DNA from: Burkholderiales bacterium
GTDB taxonomy: Bacteria > Pseudomonadota > Gammaproteobacteria > Burkholderiales > JACMKV01
Direction: 5' to 3'
Assembly: GCA_014379915.1 (NCBI GenBank)
Contig: JACMKV010000415.1
Location: forward strand, 1 to 11,720
DNA length: 11,720 nucleotides
Shown in pieces: positions 1 to 5,045 of this stretch. The position numbers and the translations under genes were made by a program. The number at the start of each line of letters is the position of its first letter. Positions within the stretch are counted from its first letter, which is position 1. The notes beneath the pieces are model-generated. The model did no database searches. It saw only the letters and a list, made by a program, of their open reading frames with translations, and was not told the origin of the DNA.

Positions 1-541
1 TCACTGTCTTGACGCTGATGAATAATTCCTCAGCGATTTTCGACGCGGTTTGTCCTACCGCGAGCTTCCGAAAGATCTGGAATTCGCGTTCCGACAAACT
101 TTCGTGCACCGGCTTATCGATATCACCGCCCAACTCCAGGGCCAGGGTTTCCGCCAGCGTGCCGCTGATGAATTTCTTTCCGTGCGCGACTTTTCGGATC
201 GCATTCACCAACTGGCTGGGAGCGCTTTCCTTGGTCAAGTAGCCGGCGGCCCCTGCGCGCAGCAGACTGACCGCGTACTGATCTTCCGGAAACATGCTCA
301 GGATCAGTACCGGCAAATCCGGCCTTTCCTGCCTGATCTGCTTCAGGGTATCGATGCCATTTTTATCGGGCATCGATATATCCAGCAGCACGACGTCCCA
401 GTTCGACTCGCGGATTTTGGCCAATGCTTCTTTACCGGTGCAGGCTTCTCCACCGACGTGCATATCTTCCACGCCGACCAGAATCTGCTTTAATCCCTCG
501 CGGACGATCGCATGATCGTCGGCAACCAGGATCCTTATCAT
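1..541 (-). CDS. NarL/FixJ (LuxR-type) response regulator, C-terminus cut by window edge
   Basis: Cytoplasmic transcriptional regulator controlled by phosphorylation from a sensor kinase. The 180 visible residues begin MIRILVADDHAIVREG, the classic receiver start with acidic pair D8-D9. Phospho-acceptor D54 lies in VVLLDISMPDKNG, switch residue S82 in LILSM, and conserved K104 in GYLTKES. A LuxR-type helix-turn-helix starts near residue 149 (LSEREFQIFRKLAVGQTASKIAEELFIS) and the window ends inside its recognition region (VKTV). Family members are about 210-220 aa, so some 30 residues are missing. The ATG at 541-539 opens the receiver domain exactly; the ribosome site before it (AAGTAAAG) is weak. 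No kinase adjoins it. The HisKA_3 kinase at 6146-9682 is of the class that signals to this family and could be its partner, which is inference. Confidence 0.95.
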   Translation of the reverse strand, partial: MIRILVADDHAIVREGLKQILVGVEDMHVGGEACTGKEALAKIRESNWDVVLLDISMPDKNGIDTLKQIRQERPDLPVLILSMFPEDQYAVSLLRAGAAGYLTKESAPSQLVNAIRKVAHGKKFISGTLAETLALELGGDIDKPVHESLSEREFQIFRKLAVGQTASKIAEELFISVKTV

Positions 542-777
542 CTTTACTTGGTCAGAGGTTTTGGCGGATGACAACATCGCATTACATTGTCTGGAGAGAG
601 AGGGGAGTAAAGCACGCGCCAGTAGCCGGCATGTGTTTTGCTCAAGCGTATTAACTTACACCGCGTCATCATACCAAATTCCTAGCATGGCCGATTCATC
701 GTGTTAAAGCCGATGTCAGGCCTGTGTAAGTTTGGAGACACCCATCATGACTCGATCGCCCCACGCACTTGCGCTGT
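542..777. other. Intergenic region upstream of the response regulator
   Basis: About 240 bases between the response-regulator start and the end of the TerC-like remnant. I see no convincing gene or RNA. A short plus-strand reading frame at 748-816 has a GGAG-like ribosome site and an ATG, but it runs antisense through the end of the remnant and encodes only about 22 residues. The promoter of the regulator should lie here; I could not assign unambiguous -35/-10 boxes. Confidence 0.4.
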
Positions 778-1170
778 CTAAGCATCCGACGATGCATCTG
801 CAGCTTCAGCCGTAGTAACGCGGCGTGCGAGCAGTTTGTCGATGCGCCATCCGTCCATCCGCAAGACCGCGAAGTTCCACCCTTCCCAGCAATGCGCTCG
901 CCCAGTGCGGGTATTCGGCCAAAGAGAAAGAGCACGAGTCCGGCAATCGTATTGAAGTCACCCTCCGGGAGCGGACCAAGGCCAAGGTGATCCTGCGCGT
1001 CGTGACATCGCGCCATCGACTCGGAACGAGCCGTCCTCGAGTTTCATCGACAACCTGATTTTTATCGCAATTCTGGCCGACAAGTTGCCGCCCGAGCTGC
1101 CGAGGACGATTTCCAGCGCGACCAGCGTCAGAAGGCCGATCCAGATATCTGGATCTGTTACCCACTCCAT
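778..1170 (-). pseudogene. Remnant of a TerC/YoaE-type membrane protein (CBS plus CorC_HlyC C-terminal domain)
   Basis: Minus strand from ATG 1170 reads MEWVTDPDIWIGLLTLVALEIVLG, the usual start of TerC/YoaE-family integral membrane proteins. Family members continue with IDNLIFIAIL. That continuation is present, but on the opposite strand: plus-strand bases from about 1046 read IDNLIFIAILADKLPPE. After this flipped block the minus strand resumes at about 1043-1017 with LEDGSFRVDGAMSR. A change of frame then gives LGPLPEGDFNTIAGLVLFLFGRIPALGER, and another gives WEGWNFAVLRMDGWRIDKLLARRV, ending at TAG 780-778. These C-terminal pieces match the CorC_HlyC transporter-associated domain. Most membrane helices and the CBS pair are missing. 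The gene is therefore dead: large internal deletion, micro-inversion and at least two frameshifts. Identification is by recognition of family motifs, not by a search. Confidence 0.85.
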
Positions 1171-1209
1171 TACTTGCCTCCCAGGCGGACAGCTCGTGCC
1201 GGCTCTTTC

Positions 1210-1564
1210 CGCCACGTTGGTAGAGGCCTAAACGTTCAAGGTAAGGGGGGCGCGCCCCGAACGTCAAAGCGCGAGACGACGCTGGGAACAGTCGCAGCGA
1301 GCTGCGTATTAAAGCCAGTTGCGCGAAGAATAGCCACGGCACCAGCAAGCAGGACTTCGATACCGCGGTAAAAGCGGTCGCGCTGCATTTGGGCAACACG
1401 CCGACCGTGTGCCGCAACTACTACATCCAATCCCGGACTCGCCGATGCGCATCGCGATCAAAGCTTGTTCGCTGCGATGCCAGCGTCAAGACGCTATGGA
1501 TTGGGATCCGGCCGAGCACAGGGTGCTGCAGCTTCTGAAACGGCTTGATCGACAGCGAAAGTAA
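1210..1564 (+). pseudogene. C-terminal remnant of a type IB DNA topoisomerase
   Basis: The clearest part is TSKQDFDTAVKAVALHLGNTPTVCRNYYI at about 1341-1427. This matches the end of bacterial/poxvirus-like topoisomerase IB, where a conserved LGNTPAVCR..YIHP segment carries the catalytic tyrosine; the tyrosine is still present in NYYI. Reading continues in a shifted frame as PGLADAHRDQSLFAAM, then in another as WDPAEHRVLQLLKRLDRQRK with TAA at 1562-1564, as expected for the family tail. Upstream, TTLGTVAASCVL (about 1272-1310) resembles the FRTWAGTVLA motif, and RHVGRGLNVQGKGG (about 1210-1251) resembles the RHV.VRG...GKSG region, but these need frame changes and deletions. The N-terminal half is absent. 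It lies head-to-head with the TerC-like remnant. Confidence 0.75.
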
Positions 1565-1716
1565 TGCGAATAAAGCTATACGTCCCGCAGTGTCGCGCGG
1601 TAGAAGGTTTTCGGTTATGCGATCGATCGATTTTTCAATCCGATCGCAGGCGCCAAAAGATCAGTTTCAGTACACCCGGGAGAGAATGAGCGGATTGCAG
1701 CATTCGACTTGAAATC
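1565..1716. other. Spacer between the topoisomerase remnant and the terminator
   Basis: About 150 bases with no recognisable gene. It includes a short GATC-rich stretch (GCGATCGATCGAT near 1620), but nothing I can assign. It may hold further eroded sequence of the neighbouring remnants. Confidence 0.3.
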
Positions 1717-1748
1717 AAAAAAACGGCGTGTTGAGCACGCCGTTTTTT
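1717..1748 (-). terminator. Rho-independent terminator, bidirectional shape
   Basis: A run of A, stem CGGCGTG, loop TTGAG, stem CACGCCG and a run of T. A-tract and T-tract flank the 7-bp GC-rich stem, so it can terminate in both directions. It lies about 30 bases downstream of the stop of the DUF883-like gene at 1779 and should close that minus-strand operon. Confidence 0.9.
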
Positions 1749-1778
1749 ATACAAGCTCTGTTAGCCTTAGATGGTGGG

Positions 1779-2024
1779 CTACCTCCTCTTCATTAGCCAT
1801 GCCAACACACCACCCGCGACCGCTGCGATCGCGATCGAAACGAACGGGTTCGCATTAACCAGCCGTCGCGCCTCGCTCGCCGATCTCTCCGCAGCGGACC
1901 GCAAACTGCCAGCTCCGTCGCGCAAGCTACCTTCGACGCTACCCGCGGCGTCTGTGAGTTTATCTGCCGAACGCCGGGCAATCGCTGTCGCGGAATCGGC
2001 CAGATCCTGAGCTCTGCCATTCAT
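1779..2024 (-). CDS. DUF883/YqjD/ElaB-like membrane-anchored helical protein
   Basis: 81-aa protein with a long amphipathic Ala/Arg/Ser/Asp-rich helical region (residues 1-55) and one C-terminal membrane helix (about residues 60-77, NPFVSIAIAAVAGGVLAWLMKRR). This is the architecture of the YqjD/ElaB/YgaM (DUF883) family, small inner-membrane proteins; in E. coli, members bind ribosomes in stationary phase and are under general stress control. The NPF...GGVLAWL tail ending in basic residues is typical. The ATG at 2024 is preceded by GAGGGAG about 7 bases away. It starts 18 bases after the BON lipoprotein stop and is probably co-transcribed with it. Ribosome binding has not been shown for this protein and is only a family inference. 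Confidence 0.85.
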   Translation of the reverse strand: MNGRAQDLADSATAIARRSADKLTDAAGSVEGSLRDGAGSLRSAAERSASEARRLVNANPFVSIAIAAVAGGVLAWLMKRR

Positions 2025-2042
2025 CTTTGCACTCCCTCGGGC

Positions 2043-2360
2043 TTACTGCTTGCTACGAATGAGGATGTCGTTCTTGACCGCTTTGACGCCATCGACTTTT
2101 TTCGCCAAATCTTCCGCGCGACTTTTTGCTTTGGCGTTGTCGGCGAAGCCACTCAACTGCACCGTGCCCTTGAAAGTCTCGACACTGACCTGGGTACCCT
2201 TCACGTCAGGGTCTCCCAGCAACGCTGTTTTCACCTTAGTGGTAATCGTTGAATCGTCAACCAGATCGCCGGTACTTGATTTTGTCTGCGAACCTGCGCA
2301 GCCAGCCAGTGCCAGCAAAAAAGTTGCGAAGATCAAAAATGCTTTCATAGTCGTTTTCAT
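2043..2360 (-). CDS. BON-domain lipoprotein (OsmY-like)
   Basis: 105-aa secreted lipoprotein. A short basic N-terminus and hydrophobic core (residues 6-20) end in lipobox LAG-C with acylated C21. A Ser/Thr linker is followed by one BON domain (about residues 34-103: DDSTITTKVKTALLGDPDVKG...VETFKGTVQLSGFADN...A...VDGVKAVKNDILI). BON domains in OsmY-type proteins are thought to bind phospholipid or to act in envelope stress. The serine after Cys does not suggest inner-membrane retention, so an outer-membrane location is likely. The ATG at 2360 follows AAAGGA with 8-base spacing; M5 is an alternative start. It lies 50 bases after the sigma-54 activator stop and 18 before the DUF883-like gene, so the three form a plausible operon. 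Confidence 0.92.
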   Translation of the reverse strand: MKTTMKAFLIFATFLLALAGCAGSQTKSSTGDLVDDSTITTKVKTALLGDPDVKGTQVSVETFKGTVQLSGFADNAKAKSRAEDLAKKVDGVKAVKNDILIRSKQ

Positions 2361-2410
2361 GTTTTGGGTCCTTTTCGAGATTTAATAAACGCCCTTAACT
2401 AAACTTCCTG

Positions 2411-3511
2411 CTAGGCAAGAGCTTCCCGATCCGCCGGGCGTGTAGCGGAACGGTAATCGTGCGCGGTGCGATATTCGTTGAGCCGGTTGTACAAGGTCTT
2501 GAGACTGAGCCCCAGTACCTCAGCGGCCTTCTTCTTGTTGCCATCATAATGGTCGAGCGTTGCGCAGATCATGTGTCTTTCTGCTTCCGCCAGCGGCGTG
2601 CCAATTTCGAAGTGCAACCGATGCTCCGAGGACGGCAGCACCCTGATTTCGGCGTTTTGCTGAAGCAGGCCATCGAGCTCGATGACGTTGTCGGCCAGGA
2701 TGAATGAGCGCTGAACGAGATTCTTGAGTTCGCGGACGTTGCCAGGCCAGGAATGTTCGCGCAGCGCTGCCAGAGCGCGCGCCGAAAAGCGCTTGTCGAC
2801 ATCGTCTTCAGCGTCGTTCAGTAGGCCGAGAAAATGGTGCGCCAGCAACTCGATGTCCTCACCGCGCTCGCGCAGCGGCGGAATCTCGATTGGGAACACC
2901 GATAGCCTATACAGTAGATCTTCCCGAAGCTGGCCTGCGGCAACGGCAGCCTGCGGGTCGCGATTGGTTGCAGCGATGACGCGGACCTTGACCTTGATCT
3001 CCTGATCTCCGCCTACACGCGAAAACGTTCCGGCTTCCAGCACGCGCAGCAGCTTTACCTGCAACTCCGGGGCCATCTCGGTGATTTCGTCGAGCAGAAT
3101 AGTGCCGCCGGCAGCGCGTTCGAAAAAACCTTTATGCATGCGGTTGGCTCCGGTGAAGCTGCCGCGTTCATGGCCGAACAATTCCGCCTCGATTAGATTC
3201 GGCGATATTGCCCCGCAGTTGATCGGGATAAAAATCTGATCGCAACGTTTGCTGCGCTGGTGAATCGAATTTGCTACCAATTCCTTACCGGTACCACTCT
3301 CGCCGACGATCAGCACCGTGGCATCGGTAGGCGCTACTTTGTCTATGGTGCGGTACAGACCTTGCATTGGGCGCGACATGCCATAGATTGCGCCATAGCT
3401 TGTTTTTGTTGTGGGGCGAACGGCGACCGCTGCTCTCGGCAGCGCGAAATCAAGACTTCTGTAAGGAAAGTTAATCAGATTTTCGTGGGGCACTGCGATG
3501 GCTTGGTCCAT
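2411..3511 (-). CDS. Sigma-54-dependent transcriptional activator (AAA+ plus Fis-type HTH), no receiver domain
   Basis: 366-aa enhancer-binding protein that uses ATP hydrolysis to open RNA polymerase-sigma-54 complexes. A short N-terminal region of about 45 residues without a recognisable sensor is followed by the AAA+ domain. That domain has Walker A GESGTGKE (residues 70-77), sigma-54-contacting loop GSFTGA (117-122), Walker B GTILLDE (136-142) and REDLLYRL...P (arginine-finger region). A C-terminal Fis-type helix-turn-helix follows (about 324-346, NKKKAAEVLGLSLKTLYNRLNEY). The loop has serine where GAFTGA is usual, a conservative change seen in some members. An upstream ATG at 3565 would add 18 residues, but only the ATG at 3511 has a ribosome site (GAGGAG, 11 bases before). 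With no receiver, activity must be set by expression level or by a partner protein. The downstream BON and DUF883-like genes are probably in the same operon. Confidence 0.93.
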   Translation of the reverse strand: MDQAIAVPHENLINFPYRSLDFALPRAAVAVRPTTKTSYGAIYGMSRPMQGLYRTIDKVAPTDATVLIVGESGTGKELVANSIHQRSKRCDQIFIPINCGAISPNLIEAELFGHERGSFTGANRMHKGFFERAAGGTILLDEITEMAPELQVKLLRVLEAGTFSRVGGDQEIKVKVRVIAATNRDPQAAVAAGQLREDLLYRLSVFPIEIPPLRERGEDIELLAHHFLGLLNDAEDDVDKRFSARALAALREHSWPGNVRELKNLVQRSFILADNVIELDGLLQQNAEIRVLPSSEHRLHFEIGTPLAEAERHMICATLDHYDGNKKKAAEVLGLSLKTLYNRLNEYRTAHDYRSATRPADREALA

Positions 3512-3738
3512 GTTTTCAGTCGCTCCTCGGTATTGCGGATTGAAGCGCGGGTCGTAACAGCGCATGGCGAATACTAGTCCGATACGGAATTGGTCGTTAT
3601 CCGCTCACAACTGATTTTGGTGTAGGCGAAATGGAGGCGGTTGTAGGCGCCGTCCGACAGTATGTACTTTACGAAAGGCGATGCTGACGGTAATGACACG
3701 TATTACAAACCCTGTCTTGCCCTCTCATTTTCACGCGA
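3512..3738. promoter_or_regulatory. Upstream region of the sigma-54 activator, with lac-operator-like site and repeat copy A
   Basis: This 227-base region separates the DUF3309 gene from the activator and must hold the activator's promoter. I did not find clear -35/-10 or -24/-12 boxes. It contains repeat copy A (3641-3676) and, on the minus strand at 3610-3596, TTGTGAGCGGATAAC, which matches the core of the E. coli lac operator over 15 bases. GTAGGCG also occurs twice here (3622 and 3643). Confidence 0.45.
3641..3676 (+). repeat. 36-bp inverted repeat, copy A (left)
   Basis: Runs TTGTAGG, then CGCCGT, then CCGACAGTATGTACTTT and ACGAAA. Its reverse complement occurs at 6088-6123 with 30 of 36 bases identical; the six differing bases (positions 8-13) are exactly inverted. 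TGTAGG and CCGACA around the six-base centre form an imperfect hairpin (5 of 6 pairs), and the GTAG start recalls REP-type elements. It could be an end of a mobile segment or a member of a dispersed palindromic repeat family. Confidence 0.85.
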
Positions 3739-3897
3739 TTAGATTTTGCCCCATAAGAGCAGGATCAGTAAGATGACCACCAGCAGCCCGAGCCCGCCGC
3801 TGGGTCCATAACCCCACGCTCGGCTGTGGGGCCAGGTTGGCAATACTCCTACAAGGATCAGGACCAGGATTACGAGTAAGACTGTGCTAATTGACAT
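3739..3897 (-). CDS. DUF3309-family membrane mini-protein
   Basis: 52-aa protein with two hydrophobic helices, MSISTVLLVILVLILVGVL (residues 1-19) and LGLLVVILLILLL (35-47), joined by PTWPHSRAWGYGPSGG. The PTWPHSR.WGYGPSGGLGL signature is characteristic of the DUF3309 family, very small inner-membrane proteins common in proteobacteria whose function I do not know. The ATG at 3897 is preceded by GGAG with 6-base spacing. It starts 17 bases after the stop of the upstream small basic protein and so is probably in one transcript with it. Confidence 0.9.
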   Translation of the reverse strand: MSISTVLLVILVLILVGVLPTWPHSRAWGYGPSGGLGLLVVILLILLLWGKI

Positions 3898-3914
3898 ATT
3901 CAGCTCCAGTTAAG

Positions 3915-4082
3915 TTATTTCTTCTTACGTCCGACCGGCTGGCTCTTTGCTGTTAAGGCGCGTTTTACCGCATCCTCCCATTGCCCTTTAATTTTGATGG
4001 TTGCTGCCTTCGGTCCGGTCTTTTTGGGCGGGGGCCCGATAAAGGTTAAGCCAGTTTTTGGTGCCTTGATGTCGGCGGGCAT
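3915..4082 (-). CDS. Small basic hypothetical protein
   Basis: 55-aa protein, MPADIKAPKTGLTFIGPPPKK..., rich in Lys and Pro, with a possible helix in the middle (QWEDAVKRALTAK) and a basic tail (GRKKK). No known domain is recognised. Its charge would allow nucleic-acid binding, but nothing in the sequence proves it. ATG 4082 is preferred over an upstream TTG at 4103 because AGGAG sits 8 bases before the ATG. It is the first gene of a two-gene minus-strand unit with the DUF3309 gene and is divergent from the winged-helix-like gene at 4215. A candidate promoter is TTGTGT (4141-4136) and TATTAC (4117-4112) with 18-base spacing; the -35 box lies in the palindrome at 4131-4152. Confidence 0.75.
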   Translation of the reverse strand: MPADIKAPKTGLTFIGPPPKKTGPKAATIKIKGQWEDAVKRALTAKSQPVGRKKK

Positions 4083-4105
4083 CCTTGGGACTCCTGTTGG
4101 CAAAG

Positions 4106-4127
4106 ACGTTGGTAATACGTTGGTAGT
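4106..4127 (+). repeat. 11-base tandem repeat in the divergent promoter region
   Basis: ACGTTGGTAAT is followed directly by ACGTTGGTAGT (10 of 11 identical). It overlaps the candidate -10 box of the minus-strand gene. It may be part of a regulator binding site or simply a local duplication. Confidence 0.6.
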
Positions 4128-4130
4128 AAC

Positions 4131-4152
4131 TTTCTACACAATTCTGTAGAAA
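4131..4152. promoter_or_regulatory. Perfect palindrome, candidate operator between divergent genes
   Basis: TTTCTACA, six bases, TGTAGAAA: an uninterrupted 8-bp inverted repeat about half a helical turn upstream of the -35 box at 4158 and overlapping the candidate -35 of the divergent small basic gene. Its position suits control of both promoters by a dimeric regulator, possibly the winged-helix-like protein encoded at 4215. No direct evidence of binding. Confidence 0.6.
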
Positions 4153-4157
4153 ACCCC

Positions 4158-4185
4158 TTGACCCTTTCTTCGCTTGTTGTATTAT
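4158..4185 (+). promoter_or_regulatory. Sigma-70-type promoter of the winged-helix-like gene
   Basis: TTGACC (4158-4163), 16-base spacer, TATTAT (4180-4185): five of six consensus bases in each box. Transcription would start near 4192, 20-odd bases before ATG 4215. This rules out the upstream TTG at 4158 as the start codon, because that TTG is part of the -35 box. Confidence 0.75.
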
Positions 4186-4214
4186 TAGCTCCATCTTCGC
4201 GGGAGCGCCATCCA

Positions 4215-4676
4215 ATGGAAGCAGATCGAATCACCTTGTTGTATACCTCGTTACAACGACAGGTTAAAGAAACCGAAGGCCTTCTCGCCGATCTTAAGGC
4301 GAAGCTCATTGCCGTAGACGCGGTGCGTAAGCTCCTTTTTGAGCAAGAAAATGCAGCAAAGCAAGCTGCAACAGTCAAAGTTCCTCAAGTCAAGGGAATG
4401 CAGCAACATGTCTTAGACGCGATCCAGAAACACGCGAACAAAGACGGAATCACAGCTAGGGAAGTGACTAGGCTACTACAAGAAAGTGGATCAGTTACCG
4501 CCGCCGCGAATATAAGCAAAAGCGTGCATGTGGCGCTTATGCGTCTTGAGGTAAAGGGCTGGATTCGAGCGGAAAAGACATCAGATGGCCGAAGGTTCTT
4601 TAACCTACAAGGCATGAAGTCGCCTGATAACGTATCAATGATAATGCCCGCTCGGCAGCAACCGAGCGGGCATTAA
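4215..4676 (+). CDS. Coiled-coil plus winged-helix-like hypothetical protein
   Basis: 153-aa protein. Residues 1-50 are a heptad-like amphipathic helix (LYTSLQRQVKETEGLLADLKAKLIAVDAVRKLLFEQE), probably a dimerising coiled coil. Residues 60-130 (MQQHVLDAIQKHANKDGITAREVTRLLQESGSV...ISKSVHVALMRLEVKGWIRAEKTSDGRRFFNL) have the helix-helix-strand pattern of a winged-helix DNA-binding domain, with a wing-like KTSDGRRFF hairpin. No named family is recognised. ATG 4215 has GGGAG 9 bases upstream and lies just after a good promoter. It may regulate its own divergent promoter through the palindrome at 4131-4152, which is inference. Its last ten codons run through a terminator hairpin, so the C-terminal tail is probably dispensable. 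Confidence 0.8.
   Translation: MEADRITLLYTSLQRQVKETEGLLADLKAKLIAVDAVRKLLFEQENAAKQAATVKVPQVKGMQQHVLDAIQKHANKDGITAREVTRLLQESGSVTAAANISKSVHVALMRLEVKGWIRAEKTSDGRRFFNLQGMKSPDNVSMIMPARQQPSGH
4643..4674 (+). terminator. 13-bp perfect hairpin overlapping the stop codon
   Basis: AATGCCCGCTCGG, loop CAGCAA, CCGAGCGGGCATT, followed by AAGTTTCG. The stem is perfect and GC-rich, but the T-run after it is short. It spans the last codons and stop of the winged-helix-like gene and probably terminates it. Confidence 0.7.
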
Positions 4677-4793
4677 GTTTCGTTGAACTCCCCCTGTCGA
4701 GGGAGACCCACCCGTAGGGTTTAGGTACGGAATAAGGAGGTCAACTTGGTTAGCTGCCATCTGATCAGAACTGCCTGATTGTAGGCGATACCA

Positions 4794-4819
4794 ACCCGTG
4801 CCTAGCAATAGGCACGGGT
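4794..4819. terminator. 11-bp perfect hairpin with GCAA tetraloop
   Basis: ACCCGTGCCTA, loop GCAA (GNRA type), TAGGCACGGGT, followed by CTATCTTCC. There is no proper T-run, so it may be a weak terminator, an RNA stability element or part of a small RNA. It lies between the winged-helix-like gene and the tRNA. No coding gene is visible at 4677-4892; a perfect ribosome-site-like TAAGGAGGT at 4732-4740 is followed only by a ten-codon TTG frame. Confidence 0.5.
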
Positions 4820-4892
4820 CTATCTTCCTATACTCCATCGCTTTTATCAAGCATTCAGTTTAGCCGCTGCGGTAGCTGTGCGACCCAGTGGC

Positions 4893-4980
4893 GGGGGAGT
4901 GGTGAAATAAGGCAAACACGCGGAAGTGGGACTTCCGTGGACTTACGTCCTTGCGGGTTCGACCCCCGTCTCCCCCACCA
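4893..4980 (+). tRNA. Class II (leucine-type) tRNA with anticodon GGG, CCA encoded
   Basis: A full cloverleaf can be drawn. Acceptor GGGGGAG (4893-4899) pairs with CTCCCCC (4970-4976), discriminator A4977, encoded CCA 4978-4980. D-stem GTG/CAC has 3 bp with G18G19 at 4911-4912. Anticodon stem CGGAA/TTCCG encloses loop GTGGGAC (4926-4932). A long variable arm has stem GGAC/GTCC with loop TTAC. T-stem GCGGG/CCCGT has T-loop TTCGACC. The anticodon at 4928-4930 is GGG, which reads the proline codons CCC/CCU. The 3-bp D-stem, long variable arm, A14, A15-U48 and A73 are all features of leucine tRNA, not proline tRNA. A37 next to G36 is unusual, since such tRNAs normally carry G37. Every stem is intact, so this does not look decayed. 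The charged amino acid (Leu, Pro or none) cannot be settled from sequence alone. Confidence 0.85.
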
Positions 4981-5045
4981 CTTCTAATGTCGCAAGAATA
5001 GGGCGTGTTGTCAAAGAATAGTTGGTCATATCCACCACGATGCAC

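Noticed and set aside
748..816. Short plus-strand frame with GGAG-like ribosome site and ATG
   Set aside because: Only about 22 codons, antisense to the end of the TerC-like remnant, with no recognisable product.
806..1417. 203-codon minus-strand open frame across both remnants
   Set aside because: It is a by-product of two decayed genes: it mixes antisense of the topoisomerase remnant with out-of-frame TerC-like sequence, and the family motifs lie in other frames.
4635..4850. 71-codon minus-strand frame between the winged-helix-like gene and the tRNA
   Set aside because: It runs through both hairpins, has no ribosome site and resembles no family.
4953..4976. Possible non-canonical 8/4 or 9/3 acceptor/T-stem (allo-tRNA type) for the tRNA
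   Set aside because: The acceptor pairs for exactly 7 bp (the eighth pair would be T-T) and the T-stem has 5 pairs with a normal TTCGACC loop, so the ordinary 7/5 form fits.
4860..5045. 61-codon minus-strand frame over the tRNA
   Set aside because: It is antisense to a fully structured tRNA and has no independent support.
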